Shown here: in pieces, positions 51,224 to 58,825 of the stretch
Layout: every line of letters begins with the position of its first letter
How positions within the stretch are numbered: the first letter of the stretch is position 1
Assembly: GCA_030446745.1 (NCBI GenBank)
Contig: JAUJMS010000003.1
Span: 57,919 to 121,918, forward strand
DNA from: Egibacteraceae bacterium
GTDB lineage: Bacteria > Actinomycetota > Nitriliruptoria > Euzebyales > Egibacteraceae
Direction of reading: 5' to 3'
DNA: 64,000 bases
Program-made: the position numbers and the translations under genes
The notes under the pieces: generated by a model
Seen by the model: only the letters and a program-made list of their open reading frames with translations
What the model was told of the DNA's origin: nothing
Databases searched by the model: none

Positions 51224-51267
51224 GCCTTGTCACCGACGGCACCGTTTCCGCAACGCGGTGACAAGGC
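51224..51267. terminator. Large hairpin element, copy 2
   Basis: A perfect 12-bp stem, GCCTTGTCACCG (51224-51235) with CGGTGACAAGGC (51256-51267), closes a 20-nt loop containing ACGGCACCG and CGCAACG. It lies between convergent genes and 6 nt from the minus-strand stop, so it may terminate both transcripts. Loop ends match copy 1 (15074-15134), and the stem differs by a compensated base pair. Confidence 0.6.
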
Positions 51268-51273
51268 GCGGGG

Positions 51274-52017
51274 TCAGGCGACGGTGTCGGCAAGCAGGCC
51301 GGCGAGCACGGCGAGGGCGATCAGGCTGTTGAACGTCGTGTGCCACACCGTCGAGGCCAGCAGCGCCTCCGCGCGGGCGACGCCGGGCACGACGGCAGCC
51401 GCCGGCAGCGCCACACCGAACGGCCCTGCGACGGTGGCGCTGGAGACCAGCGTGCGGCGGTACGCGGTCCGGTACGCGACGCCGTACGCGAAGCCGGCGA
51501 CCGCGACGGCGAGCGCCGCCGCGAGCGGGATCAGCATGACGAGATGGAGCAGGCCGAAGCGCAGCGCGGTCCACAGCTGGCGGCCGAACCCCGCGCGCTC
51601 GAGACCGTCGCGGAAGACGCGCTCTTCGATGTAAGCCAGCCACGGAAACAGCGCCACGAGCAGCAGCACAAACGCTGCGGTGACCACCGTGATCAACGCG
51701 TTGCCTGCCTCCCCGCCCGCGATGGGCGACGCTCCGCCGCTGCGCAGCGCGACCTCCTCGACCGGGGCGAACACCGCGTTGCCGGTCAGCCCGACGAGGC
51801 TGCCCAGCCCCAGGCCGGTGAGCGGCACGGCGAGCGTCAGACCGACCGCGACGGTGACCACCACGACGAGCAGCGCTACGGCCCCGGCGACGTGTCCCGG
51901 ACGGATCCGCCGCCACACCTCGACCGCGAGGCGCCGGTTTCGCCACGCCAGCCGCGCCGAGCGTGCGAGCAGTACGACGACCACGACGGCGACGAGCAGG
52001 CGGACGGCGGCGGCCAC
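51274..52017 (-). CDS. CPBP-type intramembrane protease
   Basis: A 247-aa polytopic protein with about six helices. CPBP (Abi/Rce1-like) motifs appear in order: EERVFR (EExxxR), RFGLLHL (FxxxH) and WHTTFN. These residues form the glutamate/histidine active site of CAAX-type proteases. In bacteria the family works in peptide processing or immunity to peptides, often with unknown substrate. The N-terminal Arg-rich segment (RSARLAWRNRR) suggests cytoplasmic orientation. Confidence 0.8.
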   Translation of the reverse strand: MAAAVRLLVAVVVVVLLARSARLAWRNRRLAVEVWRRIRPGHVAGAVALLVVVVTVAVGLTLAVPLTGLGLGSLVGLTGNAVFAPVEEVALRSGGASPIAGGEAGNALITVVTAAFVLLLVALFPWLAYIEERVFRDGLERAGFGRQLWTALRFGLLHLVMLIPLAAALAVAVAGFAYGVAYRTAYRRTLVSSATVAGPFGVALPAAAVVPGVARAEALLASTVWHTTFNSLIALAVLAGLLADTVA

Positions 52018-52115
52018 GGACGCCAGTCTGCCGTCGGGCCGGGCTCACACCGTTCCTGCCGAGGCCGAGGCGGGTAGGCCGAGCGTCGACTGCTGTTGCG
52101 ACGAGGGGGCGAGCG

Positions 52116-52901
52116 ATGCACCGCGACATCATCCAGGCCGTACAGGACGGCGCCAGCGTCGTGGCGGGCAAGGCCGCGACGGTGCAAGACGTCGTGGCGG
52201 AGAAAGCCGCGACGGTGCAGGAGGTCGTGACCGAGAAGGCGGCGACGGTGAAGGACGTGGTGGTGGATAAGGCGGCGACGGTGCAGGAGGTCGTGGCCGA
52301 CAAGGCCGACGCCGTCGCCGCCAGGCTGCACGACACGGGCGTCGAGGCGCGCAGCGTCGTCGCGGAGCGCCTCCGCGAGAGCGAGGACGTGCTTCTCGCC
52401 GCGCGGGAAAACGCCGGCGAGGCGACCGACCGGACGCTGCGCCGGTTCGGGGGTTGGCTAGCCGAGGGCCGCATCGGTGAGCGCCTCGGGTTGGCGCCGA
52501 CCCGGCGCCGCGTCCCAGGCTGGGTGCTCGCGCTCGGTGCCGTCGCGGTCGGGTTCGCGGCGGCGCGGCTGCTCGCTCAGCGTGACGTCGGCGGGGCGTG
52601 GACCGACCTCGATGACCAGGACGGTCGCGAGGACTGGGGTGGTGACGCCGGCGGCGGCCGCAGCGACGCCGAAGGCAGTTTGGAGGCGCCGCGCGCACCG
52701 CTGGAGGGCACGATCCTTATCGCGCTGCAACGCGACCCGCGCACCGCGGACCTGACGGACCTCAACGTCAACGTCGTCGACTCGACGGTGTTCGTGCGCG
52801 GCGTGGTGCCGCTCGGCTACGACGAGTCCGCGTTGCGCGCGGTCGTCGAGGGCGTTGAGGGCGTCACCGACGTGGACCTTCAGGTGTCGTCGGTGCGCTG
52901 A
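52116..52901 (+). CDS. Membrane protein with 11-mer repeats and BON domain
   Basis: A 261-aa protein. Residues about 19-62 are four tandem 11-residue units, KAATVQDVVAE with small changes (VQEVVTE, VKDVVVD, VQEVVAD). They form amphipathic helices like LEA group-3 or apolipoprotein 11-mers. A single helix (VPGWVLALGAVAVGFAAARLL) and an acidic linker follow, then a BON domain (GTILIALQRDPRTADLTDLNVNVVDSTVFVRGVVPLGYDESALRAVVEGVEGVTDVDLQV family pattern). It may link the membrane surface with stress protection. GAGGGGGCGAGCG precedes ATG 52116. Confidence 0.8.
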   Translation: MHRDIIQAVQDGASVVAGKAATVQDVVAEKAATVQEVVTEKAATVKDVVVDKAATVQEVVADKADAVAARLHDTGVEARSVVAERLRESEDVLLAARENAGEATDRTLRRFGGWLAEGRIGERLGLAPTRRRVPGWVLALGAVAVGFAAARLLAQRDVGGAWTDLDDQDGREDWGGDAGGGRSDAEGSLEAPRAPLEGTILIALQRDPRTADLTDLNVNVVDSTVFVRGVVPLGYDESALRAVVEGVEGVTDVDLQVSSVR

Positions 52902-52967
52902 ACGCCGGCGTGGCGTGCCCCCGGTCGGTAACCCCAGAGGCCGTCGCGTGCGGCGTATTGTGGCGGC

Positions 52968-53186
52968 GTGGGTGCCGACCCGACGTTCGCGGAGGCCGTC
53001 GCGCAGCGGTTGGCGGGCTACGAGGCCGTGGCGCGCGTCCGCGCCCGCGAGCTGCGCGCGCGCACGGAATGGGAAGCGGCGGTGATCGCGGACGACCTGT
53101 TACAGCTGCTGCCGCTGCTGCCGCCGGTGGAACGCAGCTCCGGCCTGATCGACCAGCAGCGCCTGTTCGCCGCCGTCCGCTCGTGA
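52968..53186 (+). CDS. 72-aa helical partner protein
   Basis: A small helical, charged protein from GTG 52968 (FAEAVAQRLAGYEAVARVRARELRARTEWEAAVIADDLLQLLPLLPP). Its TGA overlaps the GTG of the nucleotidyltransferase gene (GTGA at 53183-53186). Size, position and strong coupling fit an antitoxin or accessory subunit of a nucleotidyltransferase pair. No conserved domain recognised. Confidence 0.65.
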   Translation: MGADPTFAEAVAQRLAGYEAVARVRARELRARTEWEAAVIADDLLQLLPLLPPVERSSGLIDQQRLFAAVRS

Positions 53187-53740
53187 ACGGGCTGTTCACC
53201 GCGGCCGGCGAGGTTCAGCGGGTGTGCGAGCACCAGGGCTGGGCGTTCTGCTTCATCGGCGGCCTCGCGGTCCTGCGCTGGGGGAACGCGCGCTTGACCC
53301 GCGACGTCGACGTCACCGTGATCACCGGATTCGGCGGTGAACAGCCGTACGTCGATGAGCTGTTGCGAGCGTTCACCACTCGCGTGGATGAGCCCGTCAC
53401 CTTCGCCACGCGTCACCGCGTCGCGCTGCTGCGCGCCACCAACGGCGTCCCCGTCGATGTGGCGCTCGGCGCCCTGCCGTTCGAGATCCGCACGGTCGAA
53501 CGATCGTCACTGTGGGCCGTGCCGGACGCTCCAGCGCTGCGGACGTGCGCCGCCGAGGACCTGGTCGTGCATAAGGTGTTCGCCGGCCGCGACCACGACT
53601 GGGCCGACGTCGAAGGCGTGCTCGCGCGACAGCGAGCGATCGACGCCCAGCTGGTCGTTTCCGAGTTGCGGCCGCTCCTGCACGCGAAGAGCGACGAAAC
53701 GTCCCTGGACCGGTTGCGCGAGCTCGCCGGCTGGCGATGA
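53183..53740 (+). CDS. Nucleotidyltransferase-fold protein
   Basis: A 185-aa protein of the AbiEii/DUF6036-like group. The core motif FIGGLAVLRWGNARLTRDVDVTV matches the GG-x-A-x(4)-G-x-R-x-T-x-D-x-D pattern that places two Asp for metal and NTP binding. VPVDVALG supplies the third carboxylate. Such proteins transfer nucleotides to tRNA or proteins and act as toxins (AbiE, MenT) or house-keeping enzymes. It is co-translated with the small upstream gene. Confidence 0.78.
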   Translation: MNGLFTAAGEVQRVCEHQGWAFCFIGGLAVLRWGNARLTRDVDVTVITGFGGEQPYVDELLRAFTTRVDEPVTFATRHRVALLRATNGVPVDVALGALPFEIRTVERSSLWAVPDAPALRTCAAEDLVVHKVFAGRDHDWADVEGVLARQRAIDAQLVVSELRPLLHAKSDETSLDRLRELAGWR

Positions 53741-53835
53741 GCCCCTGAAGCCAGGCGCCGGCCGCGCCGGCGGCTGTCCTCAGACGACGGCACCGCCCCC
53801 GCGGCCGCCGCGTCGCCGGCTGGCACACTCGCGCC

Positions 53836-56025
53836 GTGGCTGCCGAGGAGCTGCGTGGCGAGGTCGCCGCGGTCGTGTTCGCCAACGCCGAAACGGGGTT
53901 CGGCGTCGTCGAGGTCGTCGGCGCGGAGGACGAGGACGGCGCCCGCGCCACCGGCCCGCTCGCCGCGCTCGTCGCCGGCCAGTGCGTGCGCCTGCTCGGC
54001 CGCTGGACCGACCACGAGCGGTACGGGCCGACCTTCGCCGCCGACGCCTACGAGCAGACGGCGCCGTCCAGCGTCGCCGGCTTGCAGGCGTACCTCGCCT
54101 CGGACCGGTTCCCCGGCGTCGGCCAGACGCTTGCGCAGCGAATCACCGAGCGGTTCGGGCTGGAACTCGGCGAGGTCCTCGCCGCCGAACCGCAGCGACT
54201 CACCGCCGTCAAAGGCGTGTCGGCGCAGCTGGCCAAGACGGTCGCGGAGGCGTGGCGGTCCGCCGACGAGCAGGGGCGGCTCGTCGCCACCCTGAGCGCC
54301 GCCGGGTTGCCGGCCCGCACGGTGTCGGCGGTGCTGCGCGCGTTCGGCGACGGGGCGCCCGCGACGGTGGCCGCGGACCCGTACGCGGTGCTCGGGGTGG
54401 CCGGTGTCGCCTGGGCGCACGCCGAGACGCTCGCCCGCGCGGCGGGCGTCGACCGCCTCGATCCGCGCAGACTCGTCGCCGGCGCCGTCGCTGCCGAGCG
54501 CGCGTGCTGCGCCAGCGGGCACCTCGCCGTGGAGGGGCCAGCGCTGCAGGCCGAGGCCCGGCGCCTGCTCGGCGTGGACCAGGTCGACGCGCGCCGGGCG
54601 CTGGACCTGGCCGAGCAGTGCGACGCCCTCGTCCGTGATGCGCAGCTGTGGTGGGCCCCCGACGACCTCGAGGCGGAACGGACGCTGGCGTCCGAGTTGG
54701 CGCGCCTGCTCGTCGCACGCTCGGTGCTGCCGGCCGCGGCCCGGTCCGCCGAGCCGGACCTCGGCCTGACCGCCGAGCAGCGGGCCGCCGTGCGCCGCGC
54801 GCTGTCGCGATCGGTGTCGGTGCTCACCGGCGGGCCGGGAACGGGAAAGACGCGCACCGTCGTCGCCCTCGTCGACGCCTGCGAGGCGCACGACCTGCGC
54901 GTCGCCCTGTGCGCCCCCACCGGTCGCGCCGCCAAGCGGCTCGAGGAGCTGACCGGCCGCGGCGCCACGACGATCCACCGCCTGCTCGAAGCCCGCGGCG
55001 ACAGCGGCGATGGCTTCACGTTCGGCTACGGCGCCCACCGCCGGCTGCCGCACGACGTCGTCGTCGCCGACGAGTGGTCGATGGCCGACACCGCGCTGGC
55101 GGCCGCGTTGGCGTCCGCCGTCGGCGACGGGGCGCACCTCGTCGCGGTCGGCGATGCCGACCAGCTGCCGTCGGTCGGGCCGGGAGCGGTCCTGCGCGAC
55201 CTCGTCACCGAGCCGGCCGCCACGGTCGTCCCGGCGACGCGGCTGACCGCCGTGCACCGCCAGGCCGCCGCGAGCCGGATCGTCACGCTCGCTCACGAGA
55301 TCAACGCCGGCACGGTCGCGACGCCGCGTGGGCGCGACGGTGACGTGTTTGCGGTGCCCGAGCATCCAGCGGGGATCGCAGACCGCGTCGCCGAGATCGT
55401 CGCGGTGCGCGCCCCGGCGTACTTCGGCGTCCTTCCGGCCGACGTGCAGGTCCTGGCGCCGATGTACCGGGGCGCCGCCGGCGTCGACCGCCTCAACGTG
55501 CGGCTGAAGGAACGGCTCAACCCCGCCCGCGGCCGCCGCGCGGTGGCCGGCTTCCACGAGGGCGACCGGGTCGTGCAGACCCGCAACGACGTGGAGCTCG
55601 ACGTCGCCAACGGCGACCTCGGCGAGGTCGTCGTCACGGACGCGGCCCAGCGCACCGTGACGGTGGCGTTCGCGTCGGGCACCGTGACCTACGACGGGCA
55701 ACAGGCGGCCGACCTCGCCCCGGCGTGGTGTCTGACCGTCCACAAGGCGCAGGGCGGCGAGTGGCCGGTCGTCGTCGTGGTGCTCGATCCGGCGCACCGA
55801 TCGATGCTGTGGCGCGAGCTCGTCTACACCGCCGTGACCCGGGCGCGCTCCGGCCTGCTGCTCGTCGGCGACCCCGGGCTGGTGACCGCTGCGGCGCGCC
55901 GCAGCGCCGCGGGCGCCCGGCCCCGGCGAACCGCGCTCGGTCCACGGCTGGTCGCGGCCGTCGCGGCTGCGCGCTTACCTGACCCCCGCAACGTGTCGAG
56001 CCATACTGGGGAGGAGGTGCCGTGA
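53836..56025 (+). CDS. recD2: RecD2-type ATP-dependent helicase
   Basis: A 729-aa SF1B helicase of normal RecD2 length. N-terminal OB region (LRGEVAAVVFANAETGFGVVEV), helix-hairpin-helix part (FPGVGQTLAQRITERFGLELGEVLAAEPQRLTAVKGV family pattern), Walker A LTGGPGTGKT (near residue 330), motif II VVADEWSMAD (DEWS in place of the usual DEaS), then GDADQLPSVG and the C-terminal LTVHKAQGGEWP. It unwinds DNA 5'-3' without RecBC and takes part in repair. GTG 53836. Its stop overlaps the next gene's start. Confidence 0.95.
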   Translation: MAAEELRGEVAAVVFANAETGFGVVEVVGAEDEDGARATGPLAALVAGQCVRLLGRWTDHERYGPTFAADAYEQTAPSSVAGLQAYLASDRFPGVGQTLAQRITERFGLELGEVLAAEPQRLTAVKGVSAQLAKTVAEAWRSADEQGRLVATLSAAGLPARTVSAVLRAFGDGAPATVAADPYAVLGVAGVAWAHAETLARAAGVDRLDPRRLVAGAVAAERACCASGHLAVEGPALQAEARRLLGVDQVDARRALDLAEQCDALVRDAQLWWAPDDLEAERTLASELARLLVARSVLPAAARSAEPDLGLTAEQRAAVRRALSRSVSVLTGGPGTGKTRTVVALVDACEAHDLRVALCAPTGRAAKRLEELTGRGATTIHRLLEARGDSGDGFTFGYGAHRRLPHDVVVADEWSMADTALAAALASAVGDGAHLVAVGDADQLPSVGPGAVLRDLVTEPAATVVPATRLTAVHRQAAASRIVTLAHEINAGTVATPRGRDGDVFAVPEHPAGIADRVAEIVAVRAPAYFGVLPADVQVLAPMYRGAAGVDRLNVRLKERLNPARGRRAVAGFHEGDRVVQTRNDVELDVANGDLGEVVVTDAAQRTVTVAFASGTVTYDGQQAADLAPAWCLTVHKAQGGEWPVVVVVLDPAHRSMLWRELVYTAVTRARSGLLLVGDPGLVTAAARRSAAGARPRRTALGPRLVAAVAAARLPDPRNVSSHTGEEVP

Positions 56026-56474
56026 CCACCGTCGCGTTTGAGTCGAGACGCCTGCCGCCGCGGGTGGCAGACCCGCTGCGCGCGCGGCTGCGGACGGCCC
56101 ATCGCACCGCCCCGTTCAGCGCCGCGGACCCGCGCGAGGCGGTCCGCCGCGCGGCTACGGTCGCCGCGGAGCTCGGCCTGACCGGCACGGTGTACCGCGG
56201 CGGGCTCGACCTGCGCGGCAGCGAGGTCGACCACGTCTGGCTCGACGTCGACGGGCACGTCGTCGACGTCGCCTTCCCGCTGTTCGTCGCCGAGTTCGTC
56301 GCCGTGCTCCGCGACTTCGTCGCCGGTCACGTCGCCGCCGGCGACCTCGCCGCCGTCGCCGCCCTGGCCGGCGTCGAGGCCCGCGTCCTCGGCGAGTTTC
56401 CGCCGCCGTTGCGCTACCGCGGCTGCCCGGTGTGGTCGGCCCGGCGGCAGCAGGAGCGTCCCGACCCGCGTTAG
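56022..56474 (+). CDS. Uncharacterised 150-aa protein
   Basis: A soluble protein coupled to recD2 by GTGA overlap and with its own GAGGAGG ribosome site. The segment LGLTGTVYRGGLDLRGSEVDHVWLDVDGHVVDVAFPLFVAEF resembles transglutaminase-like folds, with His in DHVWL and Asp in VDVAFP. The catalytic Cys of that family is not obvious. Partnership with RecD2 is suggested only by position. Confidence 0.7.
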   Translation: MTTVAFESRRLPPRVADPLRARLRTAHRTAPFSAADPREAVRRAATVAAELGLTGTVYRGGLDLRGSEVDHVWLDVDGHVVDVAFPLFVAEFVAVLRDFVAGHVAAGDLAAVAALAGVEARVLGEFPPPLRYRGCPVWSARRQQERPDPR

Positions 56475-56511
56475 GGTGTCGCCTCCTTCGAGCGCGACAA
56501 CGGAGGCAGCG

Positions 56512-57210
56512 ATGGCAGGGAACGCGGGTTCGACCGTGCGGTTCCCCAGCAACGGCCACGACGCGCAGGGCTACCTCGCCGTGCCGGCCGCCGGCTCGGG
56601 CCCCGGCGTCGTCGTGATCCAGGAGTGGTGGGGGCTGGTCGACCACATCCGCGACGTCTGCGACCGCCTGGCCGGCGAGGGTTTCGTCGCCCTCGCGCCG
56701 GATCTGTACCGCGGCGAGACGACGGCCGAGCCCGACGAGGCCGGCAAGCTCATGATGGAGCTCGACATCGAACGCGCCGCCAAGGACATGTCCGGTGCGG
56801 TCGACTTTTTGCGCGACCACGAGGCCGTCACCACCGACCGGCTGGGCGCGATCGGCTTCTGCATGGGCGGCGGGTTGGTGCTGGTCCTCGCCGCGCGCAA
56901 CGGCGACAAGATCGGCGCGGCGGTGTCGTTCTACGGCGTGTTCAAGGGCGAGACCCCGGACCTCTCGGGCATCACCGCGCCGGTGCTCGTGCACTTCGGC
57001 GACGCCGACGCCCTCGCGCCGATGGAGCAGGTGCGCGCGCTGGAGTCGACCCTGCGCGAGCAGGCCGGCGGCGACGTGACCTTCGAGATCTACCGGGGCG
57101 CGGGCCACGCCTTCTACAACGACACCAACACCGACGGCTACGACCCCGAGGCCGCCGCCGCGGCCGAGGAGCGCACGCTGCGCTTCCTGCGCGAGCACCT
57201 CGACGCCTAG
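56512..57210 (+). CDS. Dienelactone hydrolase-family protein
   Basis: A 232-aa alpha/beta hydrolase with the DLH arrangement: VVIQEWWGLVDHIRDVCDRLA (conserved Glu), nucleophile Cys in IGFCMGGG, Asp in FGDADALAP and His in GAGHAFYND. DLH enzymes open lactones in chloroaromatic degradation or act on other esters. CGGAGG precedes ATG 56512. The stop codon shares the palindrome CTAG with the convergent tsaC stop. Confidence 0.93.
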   Translation: MAGNAGSTVRFPSNGHDAQGYLAVPAAGSGPGVVVIQEWWGLVDHIRDVCDRLAGEGFVALAPDLYRGETTAEPDEAGKLMMELDIERAAKDMSGAVDFLRDHEAVTTDRLGAIGFCMGGGLVLVLAARNGDKIGAAVSFYGVFKGETPDLSGITAPVLVHFGDADALAPMEQVRALESTLREQAGGDVTFEIYRGAGHAFYNDTNTDGYDPEAAAAAEERTLRFLREHLDA

Positions 57211-58223
57211 TCCGAGGACAGCTCACGCGGACCGGCCGGGGACGCCGACGCGGCGCGGCGCAGCCGGTCCATGACCGCCCGACCGATCCCCTCCTCGGGG
57301 CAGGCCTCGACGACGACGACGTCGACACCCGCCGCCTCGGCTGCGCGCAGACCGTCGTAGAGGCGCCGCCCGAGGTCCGCGGCGTCGGCGACGACGGCGA
57401 GCGTGCGCACCGCCGGGGGCCCAGCCGCGAACCCGATCAGCCCGATGGACAGCCCCTGCGCCGCCAGGGCCGCGGCACGCTGCGGCCCGTCACCGGTCGC
57501 GGCGAGGGCGACGGCGCAGCGCGGGGCGTAGTGGCGGTGACGCGTGCCGGGCGAGGCCGCGTCGTTGGCGGCCGTGCCGGCCGGCGCGCTGTGGCCGGCG
57601 GCGTCGAGCATCTCGCGCGTGACCGCGCCCTCTCGTAACACGACCGGCACGTCGCCACGGGCGTCGACGACGGTGGACTCGATCCCGACCGGGCACGCAC
57701 CGCCGTCGACGACGACGTCGACGGCGCCGCCCAGGTCGGCCACGACGTGGTCGGCGGTCGTCGGGCTGGGCCGTCCCGAACGGTTCGCGCTCGGGGCGGC
57801 GACCGGGACGCCGGCGGCACGCAACAGCGCCAGCGCGACCGGATGACCAGGCACCCGCACCGCCACCGTCGCGAGCCCCCCGGTGGTCACCGACGGCAGC
57901 GCCGGGTCGGCGTCGAGCACGAGGGTCAGCGGGCCGGGCCACCACCGCGTCGCCAGCCGCCGCGCCAGCGGCGGCAGCGCGGCGACGACGGCGGCGGCCG
58001 CGTCAACGTCGGCGACGTGGACGATGAGCGGGTTGTCCGCGGGGCGGCCCTTTGCCGCGAAGACCGCCGCGACGGCGGTCGCGTCGCGCGCCGCCGCGCC
58101 GAGCCCGTAGACGGTCTCGGTGGGGAAGGCGACGAGCCTGCCGGCGCGCAGCGCCGCGGCGGGCGGCGCGAGCGCGGCGGGGTCCGGCGCCGACGGGTCG
58201 ACGACGATGCGCCGGGGCGTCAC
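57207..58223 (-). CDS. tsaC: L-threonylcarbamoyladenylate synthase (Sua5 type)
   Basis: A 338-aa enzyme: YrdC domain in the first about 200 residues (PTETVYGLGAAARDATAVAAVFAAKGRPADNPLIVHV, SANRSGRPSPTTADHV) and a C-terminal Sua5 domain. It makes threonylcarbamoyl-AMP from Thr, bicarbonate and ATP for t6A37 tRNA modification. The two-domain form is common in actinobacteria. The minus-strand stop overlaps the plus-strand stop of the DLH gene. Confidence 0.95.
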   Translation of the reverse strand: MTPRRIVVDPSAPDPAALAPPAAALRAGRLVAFPTETVYGLGAAARDATAVAAVFAAKGRPADNPLIVHVADVDAAAAVVAALPPLARRLATRWWPGPLTLVLDADPALPSVTTGGLATVAVRVPGHPVALALLRAAGVPVAAPSANRSGRPSPTTADHVVADLGGAVDVVVDGGACPVGIESTVVDARGDVPVVLREGAVTREMLDAAGHSAPAGTAANDAASPGTRHRHYAPRCAVALAATGDGPQRAAALAAQGLSIGLIGFAAGPPAVRTLAVVADAADLGRRLYDGLRAAEAAGVDVVVVEACPEEGIGRAVMDRLRRAASASPAGPRELSSD

Positions 58224-58232
58224 GTCGGCGGT

Positions 58233-58796
58233 TCAGCCGGCCGGCATCACGTCGTCGACGGCGACGGTCACGTCCGGGAACGCCGCGACGACGATGGCGT
58301 CGCCGCGGCGGTGGGTCGTGACCGTGCGATACCCGGTCGCGGTCGGGTCGCGCTGGACGACGACACGACTGCCGGCAAGGTCGACGAGCCAGTACTCGCC
58401 GACGCCGGCCTGCGCGTACAGCGCCGGCTTGACGTCGCGGTCCCGGCGCAGCGAGGTGTCGGCGACCTCGACGACCAGCAGCGCCGACGTCGGATGCTCG
58501 GCGGCGTAGTTTCCGGGGGCGACGACCGCGATGTCGGGTTCGGGTTCACTCAGGTCCGACACGGCCAGGGGCAGCTGGACACGCACGATGGCCCGGCCGA
58601 GCAGGGCGGGAAGCAACAGCTCGTTGAGCTGCTGCACCACCACCGCGTGCGGTGGGCTCTGCGGGGTCATGACGGCGAGCCTGCCTTCGAGCAGCTCGAG
58701 CCGCTCCCCGTCGAACGCACCGGCGGCGATGAGCTGGTCGTACTCGCTTCGACGCAGCGGCCGGGTCGGCTCGTCGAACGCCTGCTGCGCCGTCAT
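58233..58796 (-). CDS. Uma2-family (DUF820) endonuclease-like protein
   Basis: A 187-aa PD-(D/E)xK-fold protein: RRSEYDQLIAAGAFDGERLELLEGRLAVMTPQSPPHAVVVQQL, EPDIAVV, LLVVEVADTSLRRDRDVKPALYAQAGVGEYWLVDL. The Asp-Glu-x-Asp/Lys catalytic pattern (PDIAV, VEVADTSLRRDRDVK) is complete. Uma2 proteins are abundant in actinobacteria and cyanobacteria; biological role is not known. It lies 9 nt upstream of tsaC on the same strand. Confidence 0.92.
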   Translation of the reverse strand: MTAQQAFDEPTRPLRRSEYDQLIAAGAFDGERLELLEGRLAVMTPQSPPHAVVVQQLNELLLPALLGRAIVRVQLPLAVSDLSEPEPDIAVVAPGNYAAEHPTSALLVVEVADTSLRRDRDVKPALYAQAGVGEYWLVDLAGSRVVVQRDPTATGYRTVTTHRRGDAIVVAAFPDVTVAVDDVMPAG

Positions 58797-58825
58797 GGCG
58801 ACGACGGTAGCAGGCGCCGATCGTC

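Noticed and set aside
53741-53835. A third copy of the ACGGCACCG hairpin element
   Set aside because: CGACGGCACCG occurs there, but there is no flanking TTGTCA/TGACAA stem and no matching second loop half.
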